Shown here: one piece after another, positions 48,673-56,077 of the stretch
Numbering within the stretch: the first letter of the stretch is position 1
Layout: the number at the start of each line of letters is the position of its first letter
Assembly (NCBI GenBank): GCA_030748635.1
Contig: JASMLP010000126.1
Span: 1 to 56,077 of the forward strand
Direction: 5' to 3'
Source: Planctomycetota bacterium
Lineage (GTDB): Bacteria > Planctomycetota > JACQVV01 > JASMLP01
Length of the DNA stretch: 56,077 nt
Made by a program: the position numbers and the translations under genes
Notes under the pieces: generated by a model
Seen by the model: only the letters and a program-made list of their open reading frames with translations
Told to the model about the DNA's origin: nothing
Database searches by the model: none

Positions 48673-49140
48673 ATGAAAGTAGGCGATTCCCTTGACCATT
48701 TCACTCTTTCGACAACCGCCAACCGGACCTTCGACTCGAATGAACACCGGGATCGCGGCCCATTGGTCCTCATCACCTTTCGAGGCGCCTGGTGACCCCC
48801 TTGCGTAAAGGGTCTGGTACAGATCCAGCAACAGGAAGAAGGTTTCTCCCGACACCAGGCTACGATTCTCGGGATTAGCGGCGACAAGCTCCCCAACCTT
48901 GAAAAGATGGCCCGACGTAAGCGGTTGACGTTTCCAGTCGCCAGCGAGCCGGACGGTGCCCTGTTCGAAAAGCTCGGAGTCTTTCGAAAAACGAGTTGGC
49001 TCCGCGGTCCCCTACCTTACCCAGCTGTTCTTGTATTCGACCAAGAGGGAGCCTTGCGCTGGGAACAGATCACTGCCAACGTCTTACGAAGAACCCAGCC
49101 CTCCACGATCCTCGAAGCGATCCAGTCCTTCTCGGGCTGA
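48673..49140 (+). CDS. Peroxiredoxin-like selenoprotein (TGA decoded as selenocysteine)
   Basis: Read through an in-frame TGA at 48793-48795, this is a 155-residue thioredoxin-fold peroxidase-like protein. The N-terminus MKVGDSLDHFTLSTTAN is typical, and residues 31-44 read PLVLITFRGAW-U41-PPC. The AhpC/TSA-like family normally has RGxWCPxC here, so TGA falls exactly at the first, redox-active Cys, giving a U-x-x-C pair. The frame continues with family-like sequence on the far side (TILGISGDKLPNLEKMA, FPVASEPDGALFEKLGVF, PAVLVFDQEGALRWEQI) to a TGA at 49138. A SECIS-like hairpin follows the UGA. Standard gene calling would give only a truncated C-terminal piece starting near 48907. A pseudogene with a chance stop is the alternative; no other lesion is visible. 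Likely role: thiol-dependent peroxide or disulfide reduction. Confidence 0.85.
48801..48831 (+). promoter_or_regulatory. SECIS-like element of the selenoprotein mRNA
   Basis: A hairpin directly after the UGA codon. The lower stem is TTGC/GCAA (48801-48804 with 48828-48831). The upper stem is GGTCTG/CAGA-T-CC (48811-48816 with 48820-48826) with a bulged T and a GTA loop about 21 nt after the UGA. A short stem with a bulged U and a G/U-containing apical loop 16-37 nt after UGA is the bacterial SelB-binding pattern. Confidence 0.55.
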
Positions 49141-49299
49141 TCTCACCCCCCGCCCCACTTCTCCTTTCCTTTTCCAGGAAAAGTGAGATGGGACCTCCCC
49201 GTTTCGTATTGGGGGGATGCTGCGCCCCAACCGCAAACCGGTTGAGCGCTCATTCATCTCTTACATCACGAACGTCCTGTAATCGCGGGGAGGAAACCG

Positions 49300-50334
49300 A
49301 TGACAACGAACCACCGATCCATCAAGAAACCGCTTATTTGGCTGCTATTTTTAACATTTGCACTGCCTTGCCTGGCTCTTGCCCAAACACCCTATTTCCC
49401 CGTAAACACTGGCGACACATGGACTTTTGGATACCAAACCCCTGGCCAGTCCAAGCAGTTCACCACCCGTACCATCGATCGTAGCAGTGGAGGAATCCGT
49501 TTCCATATCGACAACCTACACGGTTCCCCCAGGTGGATCGAACGCAGTCGCCCCGGAAGCAAACTCATCAAGGTCTGGGACCGACAATTTCGAGGAGGAG
49601 TCGAAACCCGAAGCCTGGAAATGGTCTACGACTTTTCCGGAAACCGAACCTCCTGGTCCGTGGATATCCTCGGAAACCTCTTCCTCTCGGGTACGGTCTC
49701 GGTCGGATCCCGTAACGAAATCGTGGAGACGCCCGCGGGCCGATTCGAAAAATGCGTTCGGCTCGACTGGCAACCCAAGGCCACCGATGCCGGCCTACTC
49801 AGTGAATGGTTCGCACCCGAAGTCGGCCTGGTGCGCTATACCACTCGAAGTCTACTGGGAACGATCGATCACCGACTCGAACACGCAAAGGTGAACGGAC
49901 AAACCTATCCCGACCCACAAACACCCCGGGGACTGACAGTCCGACTCCAACTCGACCGGTTTCTCTACGTGATCGATCGGCGCCCCTCCCCGAACGGACC
50001 GAATCCGCCGACCGTCCTTCAGGCAACCCTAGAGGTTGCAAACCGTACCCCGCAAGATATCGTTCTCGACTTCCGGAGCAGCCAGGTTTACGACCTCGTG
50101 ATCAGGGATGAAAACGGGAATGAAACCTGGCGTTGGTCTGCAAACAAACTCTTCGCGGAGGGGGCCTGGAGTCGAACGATCTCCCGGGGCAAACAGGAGA
50201 CTCTCAAAGAAAGTGTAACCCTCAGATTGCAAGGAGTCGATCTTCCCGCGGGAGACTACACGCTGGAATTCCTCACAGTGAGTCGCCAGCGTTTTTCGTC
50301 AACCGCTCCTTTCCAGGTTCGAGTCGCCTACTGA
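49300..50334 (+). CDS. Secreted protein with BsuPI-type domain
   Basis: A 344-residue exported protein. Signal peptide about 1-29 (KKPLIWLLFLTFALPCLALAQ). The first 200 residues are a beta-rich domain beginning YFPVNTGDTWTFGYQ, a form common in planctomycete secreted proteins. The C-terminal 110 residues (LQATLEVANRTPQDIVLDFRSSQVYDLVIRDENGNETWRWSANKLFAEGAW) match the BsuPI-like immunoglobulin-fold domain named after a Bacillus intracellular proteinase inhibitor. Whether it inhibits proteases is unknown. GAGG lies seven bases before the ATG. The 159 nt before it hold small inverted repeats (TTGGGG/CCCCAA). Confidence 0.75.
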   Translation: MTTNHRSIKKPLIWLLFLTFALPCLALAQTPYFPVNTGDTWTFGYQTPGQSKQFTTRTIDRSSGGIRFHIDNLHGSPRWIERSRPGSKLIKVWDRQFRGGVETRSLEMVYDFSGNRTSWSVDILGNLFLSGTVSVGSRNEIVETPAGRFEKCVRLDWQPKATDAGLLSEWFAPEVGLVRYTTRSLLGTIDHRLEHAKVNGQTYPDPQTPRGLTVRLQLDRFLYVIDRRPSPNGPNPPTVLQATLEVANRTPQDIVLDFRSSQVYDLVIRDENGNETWRWSANKLFAEGAWSRTISRGKQETLKESVTLRLQGVDLPAGDYTLEFLTVSRQRFSSTAPFQVRVAY

Positions 50335-50480
50335 GTAAAAATCATAGAACTCGAACTTCTACATCTCGTCCGTTTCGAACCGTGAAGCGGACGAGATATC
50401 TTTCCCCAGCTTCACCCTGTAAGTCCCGACCCCGAATGGTGTATGCTAGCGTTTCTCCAGACATACCAGCTCGGGAAATC

Positions 50481-51317
50481 ATGAAGGAAAATATCCGATC
50501 CAAGATCGAAACAGCGATTGAGGGGCTCCCCCCTCTCTCCCCCTCGGTTAATCGCATTCTCGAACTAGCCAATGACTTGCGAGCCTCCCCCAAGGATTTG
50601 CTAGAGGTCATCCGACTAGATCCGGTGCTGACCGCCAAGATTCTGAAGCTGATCAACTCCGCTTTTTACGGCCTTCCCAACCAGATCACCAATGTCGGAA
50701 AGGCGTTGATCCTGTTGGGTTTCAACACCATCAAGAACCTCGCTCTATCCACCGCTGTACTGGACAGCCTGCACGAAGATGAGAGCGCAGAGGATATCTA
50801 CTCCCTTTGGGATCACTGTCTGGGAGCCGCGGTCGGAGCCAAGATGCTAGCCGCACGAATGGGTATCTTGGCCAAGAACCAGGATGAATACTTCGTTGCC
50901 GGCCTCATTCACGACATCGGACGGGTCGTCATGATCCGCTACCTTGGGCACCAGTACCGAGAGTCCATGCAGGAACACCACGGCACGCAACCCGATATTC
51001 TGGAAATCGAGCAGTCCCATTTCGGCATCGACCACTGCGAAGCGGGTGGAATTATGTGTAGCAAATGGAATCTTCCCCCGGAGTTGACTGAAGTGGTCAC
51101 CGACCATCACAAAGACAGCCCCATCCGGCTCGTAAACGCCGTCCATATCGCCAGCGTCTATTGCAAATCACACGAGGTGGGATACGACGTGGACGGAAAC
51201 CACGCCATCCCCGAAAACGCCTTCCGCTGGACCCGGCTCGACACCCAAACCGTCGACGAAACCCTGGCAAAACTTCCCGAGGAAATGGAAAAATCTCAGT
51301 CACTCTTGCTTGGATAA
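50481..51317 (+). CDS. HDOD domain protein
   Basis: A 278-residue single HDOD-domain protein. LPPLSPSVNRILELAND, DLLEVIRLDPVLTAKILKLINSAFYGLPNQITNVGKALILLGFNTIKNLALS and VAGLIHDIGRVVMIRYLG (HD present) span residues about 15-160. DHCEAGGIMCSKWNLPPELTEVVTDHH follows. The ATG 50481 is used because homology begins a few residues on and an extended -10 (TGTATGCT) lies about 30 nt upstream. The MBL gene follows after 10 nt and is likely co-transcribed. Confidence 0.88.
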   Translation: MKENIRSKIETAIEGLPPLSPSVNRILELANDLRASPKDLLEVIRLDPVLTAKILKLINSAFYGLPNQITNVGKALILLGFNTIKNLALSTAVLDSLHEDESAEDIYSLWDHCLGAAVGAKMLAARMGILAKNQDEYFVAGLIHDIGRVVMIRYLGHQYRESMQEHHGTQPDILEIEQSHFGIDHCEAGGIMCSKWNLPPELTEVVTDHHKDSPIRLVNAVHIASVYCKSHEVGYDVDGNHAIPENAFRWTRLDTQTVDETLAKLPEEMEKSQSLLLG

Positions 51318-51327
51318 GGAACACTCG

Positions 51328-52230
51328 ATGAAGGTCAAGATCTGGGGCTGCCGCGGCTCCCTTCCAACCCCCGGACCCAAAACCGTCAAGTACGGAGGCA
51401 ACACCACCTGCTACGAGCTCCGCAGCGATAGCGGCGAACTCCTGATCATCGACGCCGGCAGCGGCATCCGAGAACTCGGACTCGCCTTGCTCCCAGAACT
51501 TCCAGTCCGAAGCCATATCGTGATCAGCCATACCCACTGGGATCACATCATGGGCTACCCATTCTTCACTCCTCTTTACATCCCGGGTAACAGCTTCGAT
51601 ATCTACGGGCCGATCCATTTCAATTTTTCGTTCGAAGACGTGATGAAGAAACAGATGGACTACACGTTTTTTCCCGTGAGGATGGAGGAGCTTGCGGCGG
51701 AACTCAAATTTCACGACATCAAAGAAGGAGAGCACCAGATCGGCTCCTTTCATGTTCAAGTTCAGTACATGAACCATCCAGTACTTTGTCTCGGATTCCG
51801 CATCCAGGTCGACGGCAAAACCTTTGTCTTCACCGGAGATACCGAACCTTATTTCGATACGGTCTACGGAGATCGAGAGCCTCAAAACGAAGAGGAACGC
51901 GAAGAGAAGGAAGAGTTGGACGCTTTCGTTCAGTCCCAAAACCAACGTGTAATCGAGTTTCTTCGTGACGCGGACCTCGTCATCTATGATGGCGCCTACA
52001 CGCTCGAAGAATATCCCCCCAAAAAGGGTTGGGGCCACAGCCCGATGGAGCACTGCATCGAAACCTCACTCGAGGCCAACGTCAAGAAACTCATCATCAC
52101 CCATCACGACCCGACTCGTACCGATGACCAACTCGATGAACTCCTCCCCGGCTTTCTTGCCGACCTGAAATCCCAGGGAGCCTCTATGGATCTGGAGTTT
52201 GCCGTTGAAGGCCAGACACACCAACTGTAG
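51328..52230 (+). CDS. MBL-fold hydrolase of the PhnP/cyclic phosphodiesterase type
   Basis: A 300-residue metallo-beta-lactamase-fold enzyme. The start MKVKIWGCRGSLPTPGPKTVKYGGNTTCYEL is the signature of the COG1235-type phosphodiesterases (PhnP-like). Metal ligands are SHTHWDHIMGYPFF, NHPVLCLGFRI, FTGDTEP and ITHHDPTRTDD. An acidic insertion (EEEREEKEELDAF) sits near residue 190. AGGA lies seven bases before the ATG. Together with the HDOD gene 10 nt upstream this may be a small nucleotide-signalling unit; the substrate is not determined. Confidence 0.85.
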   Translation: MKVKIWGCRGSLPTPGPKTVKYGGNTTCYELRSDSGELLIIDAGSGIRELGLALLPELPVRSHIVISHTHWDHIMGYPFFTPLYIPGNSFDIYGPIHFNFSFEDVMKKQMDYTFFPVRMEELAAELKFHDIKEGEHQIGSFHVQVQYMNHPVLCLGFRIQVDGKTFVFTGDTEPYFDTVYGDREPQNEEEREEKEELDAFVQSQNQRVIEFLRDADLVIYDGAYTLEEYPPKKGWGHSPMEHCIETSLEANVKKLIITHHDPTRTDDQLDELLPGFLADLKSQGASMDLEFAVEGQTHQL

Positions 52231-52362
52231 CGCTTGTTAAGCGAGAGATTTTCCTGGCGCCACAATGGCAAATGTCACATCAGACCGAAAAATCTCGCTC
52301 AACCACCTTCAGGCTAAATCGCAAATTTCGAGTTCCTTTCAACTCGCCTCGGAACCGATCTC

Positions 52363-54906
52363 GTGACATCCAGCCCCCGCTCCACCTTTGAAGATATCCT
52401 CACCCGATATCTCTCTTACTCACTGGATATCCCCACCCCATCGATCGTCAAAGTCTTCCAGCAATCGGACGGTATTCCCAACCCGACCGAGATCTGCGAC
52501 TTGCTCCAGAAGGCCGATCTGATTCGCCCCTCGGAATCTAGTCAGATCTTTAAATTAGTCCGCATCGAAAAAAGCGAGTTTGCCGGAAAGATTCAACCGA
52601 ACGAACGAGACCGCCTCCTCGCCTACCTCGGAGGAGCCACGACCCTGAATCCCACCTCTGAGGATCCGGAGTCATCGAATCCTGTTTCCTCTCCACAACA
52701 CCTCGGACGCTATGAAATTCTGAAAGAGATCGGTCGTGGTGGAATGGGAATCGTCTATCGAGCCCGAGACGATCAACTCGATCGCCATGTAGCTCTCAAG
52801 GTCTTTCGATCCGGACGGTTTGGAGATCCGAATTCTCTCGAACGCTTTCGTCGCGAGGCGCGAGCCACCGCTCGACTTCACCACCCCCATATCGTTCCCA
52901 TTCATGATGTTGGATTCGAAGATGGTGAGGGATATCTGGCCATGGAACTGATCGACGGGGTCCCACTCGACCAATATTTACGCGACCATGATCTTCAACT
53001 CCGAGAGATCGTTCAATTGTTGCTTCCTCTTTGCGAAGCGCTCCACTATGTACACATCAACGGCATCGTGCATCGAGACCTGAAACCGTCCAATATCCTG
53101 ATCGATCGGGAAGGTCGTCCTCACATCACTGACTTCGGACTGGCGAAGGATCGACAGATTTCCGAAAACCTGACCGAGAGTGGCATTATTGTCGGCACCC
53201 CTTCCTACATGGCGCCCGAACAAGCGCAAGGCGAAACCGAATTTATCGATGCCCGAACCGATGTGTATGCCGCGGGGGTCCTCTTCTATGAGATGCTGAC
53301 CGGACGCCCCCCTTTCGTGGGGAAAACCCCGATGCAAATCCTTCACAAGGTTTTGGAAACGGACCCGTCACCACCCAGAAAAATTGGCAAACATATTCCC
53401 AAGGATGCTCAAACCATCTGCCTCAAGGCCTTACAAAAAGATCCGATCCTTCGCTACCCCTCGGCTCGATCTTTCAGCGATGACCTCCAACGCATGATGC
53501 ATGGCAATACCATCCGAGCCCGACCGACCTCGTTCGTCGAACGCCTCACACTTGCCCTCAAGAATCCCCTGGGAATTTCTGTAGGCATAAATATCGCTCT
53601 TGCCACCCTGCTTCTCTCCCACGGGCCTCACCCCTCCCCCCCACTCTCTCCCCTCCCCTCAACGGAGTCCTCTACCCGAACAACCAGACCTTCCCTCCCT
53701 CCCAGCCCCGAAGCACGCTCCCTGATCTCTCGGTCTCTTCTCGAAGCGATCCGCTCTGGAATCCCCAAAGAACTCCTGGTTCCTATCCAGCAAAAACTGA
53801 CTGCACACCCCGACCACCCCCGCGCCCGCCTAGATCTGGCGCGAATGTTAGGAAAGCGAGGACGACAAGAAATTGCCCACCCACTCCTGAAGGCGATGAC
53901 CACGAAATCCGACGGTCCCATGAAGGAGGAAGCTCTACTGCTGAACTATCAGATCGCCACACACGGATCTTTCTCTCGAACCCTCTCGCTTCGACAGTTC
54001 GCTCAAAAATTAGAACAAGAAACCGATTCAAACGACCCACGATACCGAGGGTGGGAAAAAGTTCTCGACGCCCAGCGCCTCGCTGGTAGTCGACGTGAAA
54101 CAATTCTGAGCGAGGCCATTCAACTACTCGAAAGAGCCACACTCGCCAACGCTCGAGACCTCTGGGCGCACGACCTGCTGGCCCGAGCCTACATCGTGCA
54201 AGGCAATTATCCTCGCGCCGAGATTCAGACCCAAAACGGCCTGCGGGTCGAACCCACAGATCCCGATCTATCCCTGACCGCCATGACACTCCATGCGCTG
54301 GAAAATCGTCCTGAAAAAGCGCACAAACTTTTCCGAAGAATTCGCCGTTCATCTCCTCTCGACCCCACCGTTCTCGTCCGGTGGGGAGAAATCGCGCTGA
54401 GATCAGGAGACCTGACTTCCGCCTCTCATTCATTTGAGGAGGCTCTCGCTTTGAACCCAACCCACCTGGACGCTCAAGTCGGGCGAGTTCGCGCTCACCG
54501 ACTCAAGCAGGACGTAACCTCTTTTCTCGGCGAGATCCTCCAAAAGGATCCCCACCACGGGAACGCACTCGCTCTTTCAGCTTTTTACGAATCCAGCCAA
54601 AAACGATGGATTCGCTGTTATAAAAGACTCGACAGCTTGATTAAAAATCGACCCCATCGCCTGATTCTTCAGGATCAAAAGTTTCTTCTACTGATCGGTC
54701 CAGACTGGTGTCCAGACGATTCCGGATCCAAAGTCCCTCTCCCTCTCCCCAAGCCGTCGGCCATGGAACTGCACATCCGCGGACGGTGGTTCGGTTCTCG
54801 AGGTAACTCGAGTCGTTCAAAGAAGCTCCTCCGCCAGGCCGAAAGCGTCGATCCCAGATTTCAATTCGGGAATCCCGATCCAGCAAAATCATCTCCCGGT
54901 GATTGA
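52363..54906 (+). CDS. Membrane Ser/Thr kinase with N-terminal unknown and C-terminal TPR domains
   Basis: An 847-residue protein starting at GTG. Residues 1-105 form a helical unknown module. The kinase domain spans about 118-375 (GRGGMGIVYRARDD, VALKVFRSG, HRDLKPSNILID, TDFGLA, GTPSYMAPEQ, TDVYAAGVLFYEMLTG). A membrane segment lies near 408 (LGISVGINIALATLLLSHG), then a Pro/Ser-rich linker and TPR-like helices about 460-800 (FEEALALNPTHLDAQVG). Catalytic residues are intact. Like the kinase at 15275 it joins an inside kinase to an outside TPR array but lacks PDZ. No phosphatase gene of the PP2C type is in the window. Confidence 0.92.
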   Translation: MTSSPRSTFEDILTRYLSYSLDIPTPSIVKVFQQSDGIPNPTEICDLLQKADLIRPSESSQIFKLVRIEKSEFAGKIQPNERDRLLAYLGGATTLNPTSEDPESSNPVSSPQHLGRYEILKEIGRGGMGIVYRARDDQLDRHVALKVFRSGRFGDPNSLERFRREARATARLHHPHIVPIHDVGFEDGEGYLAMELIDGVPLDQYLRDHDLQLREIVQLLLPLCEALHYVHINGIVHRDLKPSNILIDREGRPHITDFGLAKDRQISENLTESGIIVGTPSYMAPEQAQGETEFIDARTDVYAAGVLFYEMLTGRPPFVGKTPMQILHKVLETDPSPPRKIGKHIPKDAQTICLKALQKDPILRYPSARSFSDDLQRMMHGNTIRARPTSFVERLTLALKNPLGISVGINIALATLLLSHGPHPSPPLSPLPSTESSTRTTRPSLPPSPEARSLISRSLLEAIRSGIPKELLVPIQQKLTAHPDHPRARLDLARMLGKRGRQEIAHPLLKAMTTKSDGPMKEEALLLNYQIATHGSFSRTLSLRQFAQKLEQETDSNDPRYRGWEKVLDAQRLAGSRRETILSEAIQLLERATLANARDLWAHDLLARAYIVQGNYPRAEIQTQNGLRVEPTDPDLSLTAMTLHALENRPEKAHKLFRRIRRSSPLDPTVLVRWGEIALRSGDLTSASHSFEEALALNPTHLDAQVGRVRAHRLKQDVTSFLGEILQKDPHHGNALALSAFYESSQKRWIRCYKRLDSLIKNRPHRLILQDQKFLLLIGPDWCPDDSGSKVPLPLPKPSAMELHIRGRWFGSRGNSSRSKKLLRQAESVDPRFQFGNPDPAKSSPGD

Positions 54907-54971
54907 AAAACACCAACGGAACCAGAATCAAGTCGAACGAGATACAAGCCAGCCCGAGAAACCCAGTCCGA

Positions 54972-55658
54972 TCAATCCGAGACCACGCGCAGTTTTCCGT
55001 CCTCCATCCACAAGTCGAGAGCGCCAGAAATGCGGAGATCTTTTTCGTGAGTCACGAGAAAGACACTGGTTCGACCGTCTCGAGCATGAATCTCCTGAAT
55101 AAGATCCAGGATTTCACCTGAAGTCCGGCTATCCAGATTCGCGGTGGGCTCATCGGCCAAGATGACACTCGGTTCGTTCACTAGCGCACGAGCCAGAGCA
55201 ACACGCTGTTTTTGCCCCGCGGAGAGATTGGCCGAGGAGGCATGGATCTTTTCCTTGAGCCCCACTCGCTCGAGCATCGACTCCGCCCGGTCCAACCGTT
55301 CACGACGCGGAACCTCGCCAAAGATCATGGGCAAAACGACATTATCTCTCGCCGAGGTATTCGGTTCGAGATAAAAAGACTGGAACACATACCCCACTTC
55401 TTGATTTCGAAATCGAGAAAGTTCTCGATCACCCAGATCGGTAATCACTTTCCCCGCCACTCGAATCACCCCGCTTGTGGGACGATCCAGTCCCGAAAGA
55501 AGATTCAGCAGTGTCGTCTTTCCCGAACCCGAGGGCCCTTTGATCAGCAAAAATGTGCCTGGAGAAACCTCCAGGTTCACATCAAGCAGAGCCTGAACCG
55601 TGGAAGGCCCCTTGCCAAATACCCGTGAAACCTTTTTCAACTCGATCGGATCGCTCAT
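54972..55658 (-). CDS. ABC transporter ATP-binding protein, LolD/MacB type
   Basis: A 228-residue ATPase: Walker A GPSGSGKTTLL, Q-loop VFQSFYLEPN, signature LSAGQKQRVALARAL, Walker B VILADEPTANLD and H-loop VTHEKD. The DxLSRFRNxxVGYVFQ pattern and size fit the LolD/MacB/FtsE-like subfamily, which powers lipoprotein release or efflux. The start ATG 55658 (MSDPIELKK) is chosen because the conserved part begins there. No permease gene (LolC/E, MacB) adjoins, so its partner lies elsewhere or outside the window. Confidence 0.92.
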   Translation of the reverse strand: MSDPIELKKVSRVFGKGPSTVQALLDVNLEVSPGTFLLIKGPSGSGKTTLLNLLSGLDRPTSGVIRVAGKVITDLGDRELSRFRNQEVGYVFQSFYLEPNTSARDNVVLPMIFGEVPRRERLDRAESMLERVGLKEKIHASSANLSAGQKQRVALARALVNEPSVILADEPTANLDSRTSGEILDLIQEIHARDGRTSVFLVTHEKDLRISGALDLWMEDGKLRVVSD

Positions 55659-55856
55659 GAGGAGCGCGATCGTAGAAAGGCCGCCCACGGAATGCAAGCG
55701 AACCGCCCCCAAACGGTTGCTTATTCCGCCTCCGACACAAACTCCATGAACATCGAAAAACTTCACGGCACTTGATCCAAGGGTTCTCGGAACCCATGAA
55801 ATGTGTAGGAACTTCTTTCTTTGGGGTCCCCAAAAGATCCGTGGTCATGGTGGCCG

Positions 55857-55898
55857 GGTGGACATGGAATGGACGGTCCATTCCATGTCCACCTTTTT
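55857..55898 (+). terminator. Strong intrinsic terminator with 17-bp perfect stem
   Basis: Positions 55857-55873 pair perfectly with 55877-55893 around CGG, followed by TTTTT. It is oriented to stop rightward transcription although no rightward gene precedes it, so it may end a small RNA or protect the next promoter. Confidence 0.8.
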
Positions 55899-55950
55899 GA
55901 ATCCTCTCGAACCGAGAGGTCTCCATCTCTCATTTCCTTTTCACGGCCAT

Positions 55951-55979
55951 CTGACAGAGTGGACCTTGGCGGCTACAAT
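55951..55979 (+). promoter_or_regulatory. Promoter of the last, partial gene
   Basis: CTGACA (55951-55956), 17 nt, TACAAT (55974-55979). The predicted start is about 10 nt before the ATG at 55997, giving a very short leader that still includes CGGAG. Confidence 0.55.
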
Positions 55980-55996
55980 GAAGTTCAATCGGAGCC

Positions 55997-56077
55997 ATGT
56001 CCTCTCCTCTCACAAAAGCACTCAATCGAATCCTTCCCCGGGGTAGAGTTTCGGAAATTCAGCCTGACCTGGATGCA
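55997..56077 (+). CDS. N-terminal fragment of an unidentified gene
   Basis: The first 27 codons of a gene cut off by the window end: it begins MSSPLTKALNRILPRGRVSE and continues IQPDLDA. The start is supported by the promoter and CGGAG just upstream. A short helix followed by ILPRGRVSE is reminiscent of the beginning of FAD-linked oxidases (GlcD-like), but 27 residues are too few to say. Confidence 0.5.
   Translation, partial: MSSPLTKALNRILPRGRVSEIQPDLDA

Larger units (their letters stand above)
55659..55996. other. Hairpin-rich divergent intergenic region
   Basis: No gene is recognised between the LolD-like ATPase and the next gene. It contains five stem-loops: an imperfect 15-bp one at 55688-55728; GGGTTC/GAACCC at 55781-55795; TTTGGGG/CCCCAAA at 55820-55834; the 17-bp stem at 55857-55893; and CCTCTCG/CGAGAGG at 55903-55919. 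A promoter for the rightward gene lies at 55951-55979. Confidence 0.7.

Noticed and set aside
48793..48795. Reading the TGA as a nonsense mutation (pseudogene)
   Set aside because: The position is exactly the redox Cys, the rest of the frame is intact and a SECIS-like hairpin follows; kept only as the alternative explanation.
48907..49140. A short plus-strand CDS starting at ATG 48907 as the whole peroxiredoxin gene
   Set aside because: It lacks the entire N-terminal half and the active site of the fold; the upstream in-frame sequence up to 48673 is homologous and has a ribosome site.
55801..56046. A plus-strand CDS across the hairpin region
   Set aside because: It runs through the 17-bp terminator stem and a promoter, and the better supported start at 55997 is in a different frame.

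Overview
The window reads as chromosomal DNA of a free-living, flagellated, Gram-negative-type bacterium. Gram-negative features are secreted proteins with signal peptides, a LolD-like ATPase and HDOD signalling proteins. The gene mix points to Planctomycetota or a close relative: three Hanks-type Ser/Thr kinases (two fused to TPR domains), a very large secreted HEAT-repeat protein, a VIT-vWA protein, a FeoB with a hydrophilic insertion, and a Lys-rich tail on trigger factor. This placement is inferred from gene content; no rRNA is present. There is no sign of phage, transposon, CRISPR or plasmid functions. Coding is dense and changes strand often in short operons.

Layout. 1-4478 (-): open-ended secreted HEAT-repeat giant. 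4762-7108 (-): operon rplM, rpsI, rhodanese, 3-hydroxyacyl-CoA dehydrogenase. 7203-11162 (-): ExeA-like AAA ATPase with a 15-bp repeat tract and a large membrane protein. 11166-18620: glyoxalase-II-like hydrolase, a stand-alone kinase, a CobD-like aminotransferase, DUF445 protein, kinase-TPR-PDZ protein and a threonine dehydratase/serine racemase. 18621-22103: two flagellin genes, each behind a duplicated sigma-28-like promoter and a structured leader. 22163-26661 (-): YjbQ, RarA, VIT-vWA protein. 26822-26899: tRNA-Pro(UGG). 26993-30712 (-): iron uptake genes (FeoA, FeoA, FeoB, a 49-residue Cys-containing FeoB partner) plus an IsdG-like monooxygenase. 30765-35187: unknown protein, SDR, TPR protein, YedF-like DsrE protein and a secreted linalool dehydratase/isomerase-family protein. 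35239-35530: a structured RNA with its own promoter and terminator and an extended Shine-Dalgarno before a 17-codon ORF. 35638-38751: aminotransferase, hydroxypyruvate-reductase-like dehydrogenase and a zinc-ribbon protein. 38748-43303 (-): rlmN, clpX, clpP, tig. 43590-44009: SpeD-like enzyme. 44025-48095 (-): HDOD-GAF, TraB, secreted protein, Nif3. 48305-52230: cupin, a peroxiredoxin-like selenoprotein, BsuPI-domain protein, HDOD protein and an MBL hydrolase. 52363-54906: kinase-TPR protein. 54972-55658 (-): LolD-like ATPase. 55997-end: start of an unidentified gene.

Most notable results. (1) At 48673-49140 a peroxiredoxin-like gene has an in-frame TGA exactly at the catalytic cysteine of its RGxWCPxC motif and a bacterial SECIS-like hairpin just downstream, so it is best read as a selenoprotein that simple ORF calling would truncate. 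(2) The RNA locus at 35239-35530. (3) The twin flagellin leaders share four hairpins, several presenting GGA in the loop, which suggests CsrA-type control. (4) Small genes easily missed: the FeoB-associated Cys protein and the 17-codon ORF. All product names come from reading motifs; no database search was run.
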